From Lamprobacter modestohalophilus (GTDB taxonomy: Bacteria > Pseudomonadota > Gammaproteobacteria > Chromatiales > Chromatiaceae), in NCBI RefSeq assembly GCF_016583905.1, contig NZ_NRRY01000032.1:1-55553 (forward strand): a DNA stretch of 55,553 nucleotides, given 5' to 3'. Of the stretch, positions 47,901 through 54,735 are shown one piece after another. Under the pieces are notes generated by a model. The model did no database searches, was not told the DNA's origin, and saw nothing but the letters and a program-made list of their open reading frames with translations. Numbering within the stretch: the first letter of the stretch is position 1; each line of letters starts with the position of its first letter. Made by a program: the position numbers and the translations under genes.

Positions 47901-48519
47901 GCTGAAGCTGCTTGCCGACCTCATCGCGGAGATCCTGAAGCCGCTCCAGGTTCTCGCGCGTATGGCGCATGCGGGTCTCGGTCTCACGCCGCCGCTCCTT
48001 ATACTTGGAGATCCCGGCCGCCTCCTCGATGAACAGCCGCAGCTCCTCCGGCTTGGCCTCGATAAAGCGCGAGATCATCCCCTGCTCGATGATCGCGTAG
48101 CTACGCGGTCCGAGCCCGGTACCGAGAAAGAGGTCCTGGATATCGCGTCGCCGACAACGAGCGCCGTTCAGGAAATAGTTCGACTGACCATCGCGCGAGA
48201 CCTGTCGCTTGACCGCGATCTGTGCAAAGCGGGCAAACTCACCACCGGCGCGGCCATCGCTGTTATCGAACACCAGCTCGATATGGGCCATCCCAACCGG
48301 CTTGCGCGAGCTGCTGCCGTTGAAGATGACATCGGCCATCGACTGACCGCGCAGCATCTTCGCCGAGCTCTCGCCCATGACCCAGCGCACCGCATCGATG
48401 ACATTCGACTTACCACAGCCATTCGGCCCGACCACGCCGACCCGATTGCTCGGGAAGGGCACCGTCGTCGGGTCCACAAAGGACTTGAATCCAGCCAGCT
48501 TGATCTTTTCCAGTCGCAT
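44968..48519 (-). CDS. smc: Chromosome segregation protein SMC
   Basis: The ATPase subunit of the condensin that compacts and separates chromosomes with ScpA and ScpB, both in this window. The 1183-residue protein has the Walker A GVVGPNGCGKSNVIDAVRWVMGE, two long coiled coils of Ala/Glu/Arg/Leu heptads and a central hinge (around FLIGPGWVKAPGQGAQDATDVGG). The C-terminal signature LSGGEKALTAVALVFAIF precedes Walker B FCMLDEVDAPLDD. Very high Arg/Glu/Leu content produces long, meaningless open frames on the opposite strand. Confidence 0.97.
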   Translation of the reverse strand: MRLEKIKLAGFKSFVDPTTVPFPSNRVGVVGPNGCGKSNVIDAVRWVMGESSAKMLRGQSMADVIFNGSSSRKPVGMAHIELVFDNSDGRAGGEFARFAQIAVKRQVSRDGQSNYFLNGARCRRRDIQDLFLGTGLGPRSYAIIEQGMISRFIEAKPEELRLFIEEAAGISKYKERRRETETRMRHTRENLERLQDLRDEVGKQLQHLERQAATAVKYRALKEDERRLSDELAALQWRELDQGLERQDRVIGEAEVRLEADQTALRRLEAEIEAQRALHGEVSDAFNGVQGRWYAAGSEIARLEQALQFAAETRQRQERELGSVRRELDEASGQQERDQSRQAELDAELERDIPLLEEGRERLDDLRERLAEAEDQLETWQQAWDAIQLEIAAPSAEAQHERSTLNHLEQRLAQDRERNNRIDDEMGRLETGELEDRLAALDERSDGLDERLRLAADAQERAAAALREAESTRGELSGRLDAARTELQTTRGRLASLEALQDAALENPDEAVAAWIDRCDLTQAPRLLDQIEVTAGWETAVEVVLSSALAAFSVAELDVLVRSLESEALMLFENDASQVDGVGAAPASTSGLAALVRGPSVLAQLLAGIDVAESREQALARRPELSGGQRIVTRDGFLIGPGWVKAPGQGAQDATDVGGSIARAEEMKALVLAADELEEVIAGLADEQEVLALRRVELEQARNDAHEDLARLSRDRASLDAEQGAARARLTHLRERRAALADEQLALQEGCAEMEEAMELGRERLHAALERSEQLTERRDGLAAEREPRRSAVTELRREETLLRDEVQRLEVATETRRASQAGLAANLERASERVANLEARRDELAEALTEAAEPALEQQERLDEQLEQRLLVEQELNATRQRMEEVDAQIRASEQRRHGLEQSLNAVRQELDAARLQRQELLVRRQTVEEQLRAREASPQAVLDAMQPELLAEQLADNGLVERWGLELEAVKARIGRLGNINLAAIDEFQEQSERMRYLEEQHADISTALETLESAIRKIDRETRSRFKETFDRINSGLQELFPRVFGGGNAYLELTGEDLLDTGVSIMARPPGKRNATIHMLSGGEKALTAVALVFAIFQLNPAPFCMLDEVDAPLDDANVGRFCELVRSMSDQIQFIFITHNKVTMELADQLLGITMHEPGCSRLVSVDVEQAARMVAAS

Positions 48520-48596
48520 CGGCGAACGATACTGGAGGCCTCAGTGGCCGACAAGCAGCATTTGTTTCAGGGGATTCTAGTGCAATGACGAACCCG

Positions 48597-48845
48597 CTAA
48601 CGCAGATGGCGATGCGGTTCCCGTCGATCGCGCAGAACACGGACGATCTCAACGCAACGCTTGGTCGAACGATAAAAACGATGCCCTAAGCCTGCTTGCC
48701 AAAGCGGTGGATCTCCGTCGCTGACAGCGCCAGCGGCCCGGGCACCATCAAGTGCCGGCAGGCAGCGCGGATTTGACGTCTTGGAGAACGAGGCACCAGG
48801 TAGGTCGGCGCCAACCAGAGTGTAGATTGAGGTGTCAGCTTTCAC
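48597..48845 (-). pseudogene. RelE/ParE-type toxin C-terminal remnant
   Basis: The last roughly 35 codons of an open frame read GLGHRFYRSTKRCVEIVRVLRDRREPHRHLR, very like the C-terminus of ParE/RelE toxins (xVEIVRVLHxRRDxxRHL). The upstream codons (MKADTSIYTLVGADL onward) do not resemble the fold, and no antitoxin gene precedes it. I interpret it as the end of a decayed toxin gene between smc and the glycosyltransferase. Confidence 0.4.
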
Positions 48846-49918
48846 TAGACGGTGGCTGATATTACCGCCGCGCGAGCGTGCGTCTTAAGCGCCGGTGAAA
48901 GCACGGCAAACGTGATTGTAAGACGATGTAGCAGAGGAAGGTGGCGAGTGCTAGATAGAATAACGCGGATTCGCTGAGTCCGATGAGACGTGCAATTTGA
49001 GGCGTAATTGCAAAACCTAAGGCGAGCACAAGTAATGATAGCGAGCGCTTTGCGGGGGCTGCCGCTGATGCGAATCAGCAGGTGGTGGAGATGGTGGTGG
49101 TCGGCGGTGAACGGTGAGCGGCCTTTGCGCAGACGCCTTCCCATCACTGCGAAGGTGTCCATCAGCGGAATGGCGACGAGCCAGAGCGCCGCTACTGGGG
49201 AGATGCCAGAGGGCGTCTGGGTGGCATTGATCAACGCCCAGACGACGAGGTAACCCAGCAGCATGCTGCCTGCATCGGCGAGGAAGATTTTGTGTCGTTT
49301 GAAGCCGGGCAGCTCGAGATTAATGGCGAGATATGGCAACAGGGTTGCGACGATCACAGGGATTAAAAAAAGCATAGTGCCTGCATGCCCCGGGAGTTCC
49401 AGTAGCACGCTGATCAGCGCGATTAGCGCCAGACTACCGGCAAGTCCATCGATGCCGTCGATCATGTTGAAGGCGTTGATCAGCCCGACGACGGCAAACA
49501 CCGAGATCGGCACCGTTAGCCAGCCAAGTCCGACAGGACCAAACCCGAATAGGTCACCAAGCACCCGCAGTTGGACCCCGGCACCGAGCACGAGAATCAG
49601 CGCCGCTCCGGCTTGCGCGAAGAGGCATACCTTGTAGCCAAGATTGAAGCGGTCATCGAGCGCACCAACCAGGACCAAGATAATGGCGCCGAACAGCCCA
49701 TAGGCCAAATCGGCCGGGGGCTGGTTCTGCACGAGGTGAAGAAGCGCCGCAAGAAACAGCCCGACGAAAATGGCGAGGCCACCAATCGTAGCGACAGAAT
49801 TGAGGTGTATTTTTCGTCGATCGCCGGGATGGTCAATGAGACCGAGGCGTGCCGCGAGCGGGTGCAAAAAGTAAACCGTGCCAGCAGTCATGACCGTGGC
49901 GACACCGAGTTCCATCAT
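48845..49918 (-). CDS. WecA/MraY-type polyprenyl-phosphate sugar-1-phosphate transferase, frameshifted
   Basis: A polytopic membrane enzyme transferring a sugar-1-phosphate from UDP-sugar to undecaprenyl phosphate, starting O-antigen or exopolysaccharide synthesis. Seen are GDRRKIHLNSVATIGGLAIF, ALDDRF, LINAFNMIDGIDGLAGSLALIAL, the catalytic HKIFLADAGSMLLGY and the HHHLHHLL tail. After SGSPRKAL the protein becomes unlike the family. One frame over, the same DNA encodes a hydrophobic helix (SLLVLALGFAITPQIARL onward) ending at 48862, which fits as the true last transmembrane segment. Removing one C from the C5 run at 49054-49058 joins them. The start is probably one of two tandem ATGs. Confidence 0.85.
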   Translation of the reverse strand: MMELGVATVMTAGTVYFLHPLAARLGLIDHPGDRRKIHLNSVATIGGLAIFVGLFLAALLHLVQNQPPADLAYGLFGAIILVLVGALDDRFNLGYKVCLFAQAGAALILVLGAGVQLRVLGDLFGFGPVGLGWLTVPISVFAVVGLINAFNMIDGIDGLAGSLALIALISVLLELPGHAGTMLFLIPVIVATLLPYLAINLELPGFKRHKIFLADAGSMLLGYLVVWALINATQTPSGISPVAALWLVAIPLMDTFAVMGRRLRKGRSPFTADHHHLHHLLIRISGSPRKALAIITCARLRFCNYASNCTSHRTQRIRVILSSTRHLPLLHRLTITFAVLSPALKTHARAAVISATV

Positions 49919-50074
49919 AAGCTTTAATTCCTGTGCTCCAGTGTTGGCGAGTGCTGGCGAGTCCTAGCGAGTCCTAGAGACAGCCACAACTTCAGTACAT
50001 TGTACCCGAATCTTCCAGCAATTTAGGAACGGGTTCGGGATCTGATTCGCCGTTCGGCGGTGGCTGCGCCGGGC

Positions 50075-50362
50075 CTATCTGTCTGTGCTCAAGACATCGA
50101 AGGTGCGGCGCGACAAGCAAGTCGAGGGCACGAATCCGGTGTTTCCGCGTCGCTCGGGATTCGGCGTATCATCGATGTCGGCTATCTTCATCAGACTGCG
50201 CAATAACCCAATCTTCAGTGCTGTACTGCCATGAACCGGCACAGAAATGCGGGCGCCGCTTCCGGGCCGCGCATAGATGTGGTGAGAGCCCTGGATACGT
50301 TTCAGAACCCAGCCGCGTTGCTCGAGCAGCTTGCACAGCCGCTTGCCGCTGATCGCCTTCAC
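50075..50362 (-). CDS. hicA: HicA toxin
   Basis: An mRNA interferase of the dsRBD-like HicA family. The 95-residue frame starts MKAISGKRLCKLLEQRGWVLKRIQGSHHIYARPGSGARISVPVHGSTALKIGLLRSLMKIADI and has the catalytic His in GSHHIY. The core ends at about residue 62. The remaining 33 residues (PNPERRGNTGFVPS onward) are unlike the family and may be a read-through tail. It overlaps hicB by four bases, with antitoxin first, as in many hicBA modules. Confidence 0.85.
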   Translation of the reverse strand: MKAISGKRLCKLLEQRGWVLKRIQGSHHIYARPGSGARISVPVHGSTALKIGLLRSLMKIADIDDTPNPERRGNTGFVPSTCLSRRTFDVLSTDR

Positions 50363-50562
50363 ACGGCGATCTCTAAGACCCTATCGCCCGGTGTCAGCTG
50401 AATATCCTCTAAGTCAACCGACAAGCAGCCCTCGACAGCCTCGTAGAGATTGGTCAACAGCTCGTCGAAGCTCTCTCCCTGCGTGACGCAGCCTTCGATC
50501 GACGGCACCTCAGCCCAAAAGCCGCCCTCTTCTGCCTCATGAATCAGTACCTTGAGTTTCAT
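50359..50562 (-). CDS. hicB: HicB antitoxin
   Basis: A 67-residue HicB-type antitoxin with the partial RNase H fold: MKLKVLIHEAEEGGFWAEVPSIEGCVTQGESFDELLTNLYEAVEGCL. The usual DNA-binding C-terminal domain is absent, so it belongs to the short HicB class. It overlaps hicA by four bases, and its ATG overlaps the stop of the small frame upstream (ATGA). Confidence 0.88.
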   Translation of the reverse strand: MKLKVLIHEAEEGGFWAEVPSIEGCVTQGESFDELLTNLYEAVEGCLSVDLEDIQLTPGDRVLEIAV

Positions 50563-50702
50563 CGCTTACCTCTTGGCTTCTTGTCAGAACGCGCAGCCAC
50601 CACAACCTCCAACACCCCCAACATCTTCACCGCCAGCGCACTGCGATCATGGGACTTCGGCCAGCTCGCCGCGGGAGAGATGACCAACGGATGACGACTC
50701 AT
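50559..50702 (-). pseudogene. Short ParE-like remnant linking parD and hicB
   Basis: A 47-codon frame, MSRHPLVISPAASWPKSHDRSA onward, whose start (xRPLVISPAA) resembles the N-terminus of ParE toxins. It then continues as VKMLGVLEVVVAARSDKKPRGKR. Its ATG overlaps the parD-like stop (ATGA) and its stop overlaps the hicB ATG (ATGA), so it is positioned exactly like a translated gene in a chain. Whether it is a truncated ParE or a small functional peptide cannot be decided. Confidence 0.45.
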
Positions 50703-50968
50703 GCCGGTCGATTGTCCTGGAGGGCGTCGAACAGCCAATCCAAGCTGCGTTTGGAATCAACCGCGATGCCTTCACCGCGATCAAGCTGCTGAAGCCCGAT
50801 CTGGAGCTGTTCGCGCAGGTGTGCGAGCTTGATGTCCTGAACCCAGGCCTCGTGGGCATCCATAAAACGCAAGGCTTCACGAATCACTTCACTCGCGTTG
50901 TTATACAGCCCACTCTCAACCTTAGCTCGGACACGATTTTCCAGCTCAGGCGTCAATGAAACCCGCAT
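50699..50968 (-). CDS. ParD-family ribbon-helix-helix antitoxin
   Basis: An 89-residue protein with a ParD-type RHH DNA-binding N-terminus (MRVSLTPELENRVRAKVESGLYNNASEVIREALRFM) and a helical C-terminus for toxin binding. The expected ParE partner is not intact: only a 47-codon frame follows. It overlaps the PIN-like gene by 16 bases and the small frame by four. Confidence 0.85.
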   Translation of the reverse strand: MRVSLTPELENRVRAKVESGLYNNASEVIREALRFMDAHEAWVQDIKLAHLREQLQIGLQQLDRGEGIAVDSKRSLDWLFDALQDNRPA

Positions 50969-51447
50969 GGCGATGTCCGGACCTGCTCCAACAGGGCAAT
51001 CGAGACGCGGTAGCCGACATCCGACATCTGCTTAATGGACGCCTCCGCGCTCTGAATCAGCCCGCGCCGTTCCGCCAGATCGAGCAGCCGAACAGATCCG
51101 ACGACGTTGAGCCCCTTGCGCAGCGCATAGCGCCTCGCGAGCCGGTCGTCTAGGATCAGCAGGGAATGCTCCTGGTCTTCCAGGGCCAGTCGGATCGAAT
51201 CGCTTTCACCAAGCCCCAGGCTGGGGGTCAGGGGCACCGATTCCCCTGAACCTGCCTCAACAGCCAGCCAGCCGTCCCGGATGGATGCAGTGATCCGTTG
51301 CGCGTCGACCACCTCGGCCACCAGACACTCGTCCCGCACCGAGGCAGTGATACAGATCCGCGAAAACAACGCCCGCGGGATGAAAAGTCCGTCGATTCCA
51401 GCAAATGCGATCAGTAGTCCGGCGTCGGCGATTACGACGCGAGCCAT
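50953..51447 (-). CDS. DUF3368 PIN-like toxin
   Basis: A 164-residue protein of the DUF3368 family, which has a PIN-like nuclease fold. Acidic residues expected for metal binding are seen in VVIADAGLLIAFAGID, LGLGESDSIRLALE and LLILDDRLARRYA. Such proteins are typically paired with a UPF0175 antitoxin, which is the next gene upstream with a 16-base overlap. Activity as an RNase toxin is inferred from the family. Confidence 0.85.
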   Translation of the reverse strand: MARVVIADAGLLIAFAGIDGLFIPRALFSRICITASVRDECLVAEVVDAQRITASIRDGWLAVEAGSGESVPLTPSLGLGESDSIRLALEDQEHSLLILDDRLARRYALRKGLNVVGSVRLLDLAERRGLIQSAEASIKQMSDVGYRVSIALLEQVRTSPCGFH

Positions 51448-51770
51448 CGATCCAGGTCCGCGGCGTCGTGCTGGGTGGTTTCGTCACAGCGCACGACATC
51501 GATACCCAAATCAGCCAGGTACCGAAGATACGCCTGCGTGACCATACCGCTCAGCCGCACGGCCCCGCCCAAAGACAGTGTCCCATCTTTGAAGAGTGAC
51601 GCGGCCAAGGCCGGTCTCACCGACTGCACCCCCTCGGCAACCGACTTGTCCAAGTGCACGATCAGCGCGTTCGGCTCGTCGCCTTTTAGCACCAGCACGG
51701 GCGACTCTTCGGCCTGGCGCAGCGCGAGAGAGGGATTCTTCTTCAGATTTCTGACATTCGTGGCGTGCAT
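51432..51770 (-). CDS. Phd-like/UPF0175 antitoxin
   Basis: A 112-residue protein that appears to combine an N-terminal Phd/YefM-like segment (MHATNVRNLKKNPSLALRQAEESPVLVLKGDEPNALIVHL) with a C-terminal UPF0175 helix-turn-helix domain (ALAASLFKDGTLSLGGAVRLSGMVTQAYLRYLADLGIDVV). It is the likely antitoxin for the DUF3368 protein and the first gene of the six-frame chain. A perfect palindrome at 51808-51832 lies 38 bp upstream and is a candidate operator. Confidence 0.85.
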   Translation of the reverse strand: MHATNVRNLKKNPSLALRQAEESPVLVLKGDEPNALIVHLDKSVAEGVQSVRPALAASLFKDGTLSLGGAVRLSGMVTQAYLRYLADLGIDVVRCDETTQHDAADLDRWLAS

Positions 51771-51807
51771 CGATCGTCTCGCACTGCATAAAGCTCAATC
51801 AGCTTAG

Positions 51808-51832
51808 CGTAGCCTACGGCTCGTAGGCTACG
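51808..51832. promoter_or_regulatory. Perfect palindrome upstream of the TA chain
   Basis: CGTAGCCTACG and CGTAGGCTACG form 11-bp perfect arms around GCT. It lies just upstream of the first antitoxin ATG, where toxin-antitoxin operons place their autoregulatory operator. It could equally be a terminator for a lost upstream gene, since no U-tract or promoter is clear. Confidence 0.5.
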
Positions 51833-51857
51833 TTGTCGAGAGACGCACCCATTACAT

Positions 51858-51995
51858 TTAGACGTGCCCCGCTTCAACCGCCCAGCCACGCCACCAATAC
51901 ACCCACCACCCCAGATACTCCTTCAACGCCCGCGTGCTTGCCGCTAGCGCGCCCGCATCGGGTAGCCAGCGCAGCGGATGGGTGGGCCCAACTCC
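51858..51995 (-). pseudogene. YdcF/ElyC C-terminal fragment
   Basis: Read on the minus strand, 45 codons before a stop give THPLRWLPDAGALAASTRALKEYLGWWVYWWRGWAVEAGH, the characteristic C-terminus of YdcF/ElyC (DUF218) proteins (WLPdAxALxxSxxALKEyLGxxvY). No matching N-terminal or central domain joins it. It is a fragment left by deletion. Confidence 0.6.
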
Positions 51996-52113
51996 GCATG
52001 CTCCGCCTCGATCGCACGGCCAAGCTCACGCATCGCCGGTGTCGGCTCCAGTGGCACATGGACCGTCAGCGCCGACTGCTGCGGAATCAGTCCTGGGGCT
52101 GGGTTGAGAAAAC

Positions 52114-52137
52114 CGTCGTCCCGGCCGGAATGACGGA
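52114..52137. repeat. Fused ends of the 130-bp element
   Basis: CGTCGTCCCGGCCGGAATGA followed by CGGA reproduces the left end of the element at 53091-53220 joined directly to its right end, with the middle missing. It is preceded by GTTGAGAAAACCGTCGT, which recurs near 55364 before the second full element. Confidence 0.65.
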
Positions 52138-52175
52138 GGGGATTCATTGTCCGGCGTGGCGCCATGCCCTGAGCC

Positions 52176-53042
52176 TTAGTGAAAGATCGTCTCCGGGGTC
52201 TCGGCGCTGAGGATGCGTTTCGACCACTGCAGCAGTTGCTCGGGCTCGGCGGCCGTGATGCGCTCGCGGTAGGCATCAACGCTGTCTGGTCCGAATTTCT
52301 CTTGTAGCAGCGTTAGCAAGATGAGGGCTTCGCCCTGCTTGACGCCCTTGTCGATCCCAGCCTGTTCAACGGTGGTGACATACGGCATACGTTGTTGCTC
52401 CTCGTAGGCATAGAGTGCTTGGCGGAAGTCTGCTTCCAAGTGCGCAGGTAAACGGATCATCCAGTCGATCAGTCGGAACAGCTCCAGGATCAGTGCGCGC
52501 TCATAGCCGCGCTGATACATCAGGCGGATGAGACGGAATTTCCAGCCCTTGAGCGTGTCGGCATCATCGGTGACCTTGGCGCGGATCTGGGCCATGACCA
52601 CTAGGGCGAAGACGTTGTCGCTGGCTTCCAGCTCGGCCCAACGTTCTGGCTGAGTGTAATCGAGCAGTTTGACCATCGGAAACCGGAACGCGATCCCGCA
52701 GTCGGTACTGATAGACAAACATCCGCTCGCTGAAGCCGCGCTCGGCGTCGCCTTGGACTTCGATGTGAATCAGGACATAGAGATCGGCACCGTCCTTGGC
52801 ACGCACTTTCACCAGTTTGTCGGCTTGGCGCCGACCGCTCGGGCACTGTCGGCGCTGATCTGTTGCAGTTCCTTGTCGAGAAAGTCAGGCCTCAGACTCC
52901 AGTCGATCTCGGCATGGATCGCTGGGAACAGCAGCGCGAGGAACTCCGGAAAGAAGCGCTCGATGGCCTCCTTCCAAGGGCTATCGTAGTCGCTCTTCGC
53001 TGATCCGGAAGGGGATGGGGATGGGGTCTGCGTGTTGGCCAT
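52176..53042 (-). pseudogene. Rpn/PDDEXK nuclease family pseudogene
   Basis: Three successive minus-strand frames read as one Rpn-type recombination-promoting nuclease (putative transposase) gene. Frame 1 (53042 to about 52845): KSDYDSPWKEAIERFFPEF with FPAIHAEIDWSLRPDFLDKELQQI. Frame 2 (to about 52715): GRRQADKLVKVRAKDGADLYVLIHIEVQGDAERGFSERMFVYQYRL. Frame 3 (to 52176): FPMVKLLDYTQPERWAELEASDNVFALVVM, IDWMIRLPAHLE and EEQQRMPYVTTVEQAGI. A frameshift separates the first two parts. The third joins after loss of roughly 25 expected residues. The catalytic D/ExK region is disrupted, so it is probably inactive. Confidence 0.85.
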
Positions 53043-53090
53043 GGGGCGAGTGTAGCGGATGGCGCCTCAGTTGGTGAGAGTGCACAAGCT

Positions 53091-53220
53091 CGTCGTCCCG
53101 GCCGGGAAGCCGGGACCTAGGCCAGGGACGGTGAGCGGGCAGCAACCTGCCGAGCTTTGGTGTTTGCTGCGAGGTTGCTGTCCCTGCGCTGGATTCCGGC
53201 TTCCCGGCCGGAATGACGGA
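53091..53220. mobile_element. 130-bp MITE-like element, copy 1
   Basis: A 130-base sequence bounded by inverted ends: the left starts CGTCGTCCCGGCCGGGAAGC, and the right, read on the other strand, starts CCGTCATTCCGGCCGGGAAG. By hand it differs from the copy at the right edge of the window at about 8 positions. It has no coding capacity. Inverted ends of about 27 bp, defined length and two copies suggest a non-autonomous transposable element. A target-site duplication is not obvious. Confidence 0.65.
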
Positions 53221-53312
53221 GGGGTAAGGGCCGGAATGACGGAGGGGTAAGGGCTGGCATGACGGAAGGGCAAGTGGCCGGAATGACGGAGCGCGAGTTG
53301 CCGGAGTGGCGG
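53209..53312. repeat. GGAATGACGGAGGGGTAAGG tandem repeats
   Basis: The right end of the 130-bp element is followed by three further partial copies of CCGGAATGACGGAGGGGTAA-like sequence, giving a ladder of element ends. It looks like repeated insertion or slippage at one end. Confidence 0.65.
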
Positions 53313-53334
53313 AATCAGTGTTGTCTCGACAGCC

Positions 53335-53729
53335 TCACTTGCGCAACTGCACCTGCACCAAGTACCCCAAGAACTCCTTCAGCGCCAGCCCGCTCGCCTC
53401 AAGCGCATCAGCGTTCGGCAGCCAGCACTGAAGGCCGCGACAGCTGCTGATGGACCGATAATCCGCACCAACCGGCACCACATCAAACCCCGCCTGCTCG
53501 AAAATCGCCGCCGCACGGCGGAGATGCCAGGCGGAGGTCACCAACAACACCCGCCAGTGCGTCGCAGGCTCCAGCAGCGCGCGTGTGTAGGCCGCATTGG
53601 CCTTGGTGCAGCGGCGCACAGCCCGATCAGCTCCAAGCCGAGCCCCGTCACCAAGACACCGAGCCGGCGTGTGCGCCAGACCAAGGCCAGACCGATGAGG
53701 CCGAGCAACAGCCCGAATGAGAGCGGCAT
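53335..53729 (-). pseudogene. YdcF/ElyC pseudogene with internal deletion
   Basis: The minus-strand frame from 53729 begins MPLSFGLLLGLIGLALVWRTRRLGVLVTGLGLELIGL, the usual double-helix N-terminus of YdcF-type DUF218 proteins. In a second frame the DNA then gives RVLLVTSAWHLRRAAAIFEQAGFDVVPVGADY and LPNADALEASGLALKEFLGYLVQVQ, the family's C-terminal half. The middle (about 100 residues including the first catalytic block) is missing and the frame changes. These proteins act in envelope polysaccharide biology. Confidence 0.75.
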
Positions 53730-53738
53730 GACTAAATT

Positions 53739-54425
53739 TCAGCCTCCCGCAAACCACGCGAGCGCACCACCAGCCAATGCACCGATGGTCGCGGCCATCA
53801 CGCTGACCCAGAAAAGCCGGTGATCATTTCCCAGTTGTTCTCGCTTCGCCTTGGCGACGTACTCATCGAGCAAGGGTGCACAACCCAGCAGCTCATCATA
53901 AAAGCACTTGGCCTGAGTGACGTCTTCAACATAGCGATCGAATGTGGCACTGATCTGGCGGCCAACATCCTTACCGGCGCGATGCTCAGCCACCTGTGTG
54001 CTGAGCCGCTCCAAGTCACGCTTCAGCCGCCAGTAGTCAGGCACCACTTGCGACAACGCCTCTAACGGATACTGGCTTGCGATCTCCGCGATCTTGACGC
54101 GCAGCGATAACAGCGCGCCATCCAGCGCATCGAAAGCGGCACGATAGACGTGACCTTCGGCTTTGCTGAGGTTGTTGCTGCAATAGGCTTGATCATCATC
54201 ACCTGGCGATCGACTGGCATCAAAGCGCACACTGATCGCCCGCATCAGATGATCGAAGGCGTCGCGTAACTCTTTGATGATTTGCAGATTGGACCGCGCA
54301 TCGGGGTCCACTTCTTCGGCGTAGAGGATCAGCGATTTAGCTTCGCTGTAGAGTCGCGAGAGCGCGGCCAACCGATCGGCCTCCTCTTCGGTGAAGCCAG
54401 GGCGACCAACGCCTGTATCGGTCAC
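53739..54425 (-). CDS. Hypothetical protein with C-terminal membrane anchor
   Basis: A 228-residue protein I do not recognise. It is helical and acidic, with a long predicted coiled-coil part (LYSEAKSLILYAEEVDPDARSNLQIIKELRDAFDHLMRAI, then KRDLERLSTQVAEHRAGKD). A single C-terminal transmembrane segment (LFWVSVMAATIGALAGGALAWFAG) would make it tail-anchored with most of the protein in the cytoplasm. The start overlaps the stop of the 81-residue gene upstream by four bases (ATGA), so the two form one unit. Confidence 0.65.
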   Translation of the reverse strand: MTDTGVGRPGFTEEEADRLAALSRLYSEAKSLILYAEEVDPDARSNLQIIKELRDAFDHLMRAISVRFDASRSPGDDDQAYCSNNLSKAEGHVYRAAFDALDGALLSLRVKIAEIASQYPLEALSQVVPDYWRLKRDLERLSTQVAEHRAGKDVGRQISATFDRYVEDVTQAKCFYDELLGCAPLLDEYVAKAKREQLGNDHRLFWVSVMAATIGALAGGALAWFAGG

Positions 54426-54667
54426 GGCAGACGCACGGCCTGCATGTTGCGGATGTGCTCGGCGTATTCCTTCACGGTGAAGTAATGCCCTGCATTCAGG
54501 CGCACGGACCCTCGGTTACGATCGGCGTAGAGCGCCGCTTTGTCGCGGTCCACATCGGCTTCAGCCGACAGCGCCTGATAGGGACGTTCTTGAAGCTCGG
54601 AGAGCGAGGTTGCACCCAGCGTCCTGCAGATGGTTTCTTTTGTCTTTTCAGAGAGTTGAGCGGACAT
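54422..54667 (-). CDS. Hypothetical small protein
   Basis: An 81-residue soluble protein, MSAQLSEKTKETICRTLGATSLSELQERPYQALSAEADVDRDKAALYADRNRGSVRLNAGHYFTVKEYAEHIRNMQAVRLP. No family is recognised. It overlaps the downstream 228-residue gene by four bases. The pair is the only apparently intact unit in the right-hand decaying region, which suggests recent acquisition or maintained function. Confidence 0.6.
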   Translation of the reverse strand: MSAQLSEKTKETICRTLGATSLSELQERPYQALSAEADVDRDKAALYADRNRGSVRLNAGHYFTVKEYAEHIRNMQAVRLP

Positions 54668-54735
54668 AACAGGTTTGCCCTCCGGTTGCTTTAAGGCGCT
54701 GCGACACAGATGCTGTTATTGGCCAATCGTGGAGT

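Noticed and set aside
47320-48588. 422-residue plus-strand open frame opposite the smc N-terminus
   Set aside because: A shadow of smc codon bias with no conserved block.
51944-52279. 111-residue minus-strand open frame
   Set aside because: Its translation is a mix of repeat-derived and out-of-frame YdcF fragment sequence with no family match.
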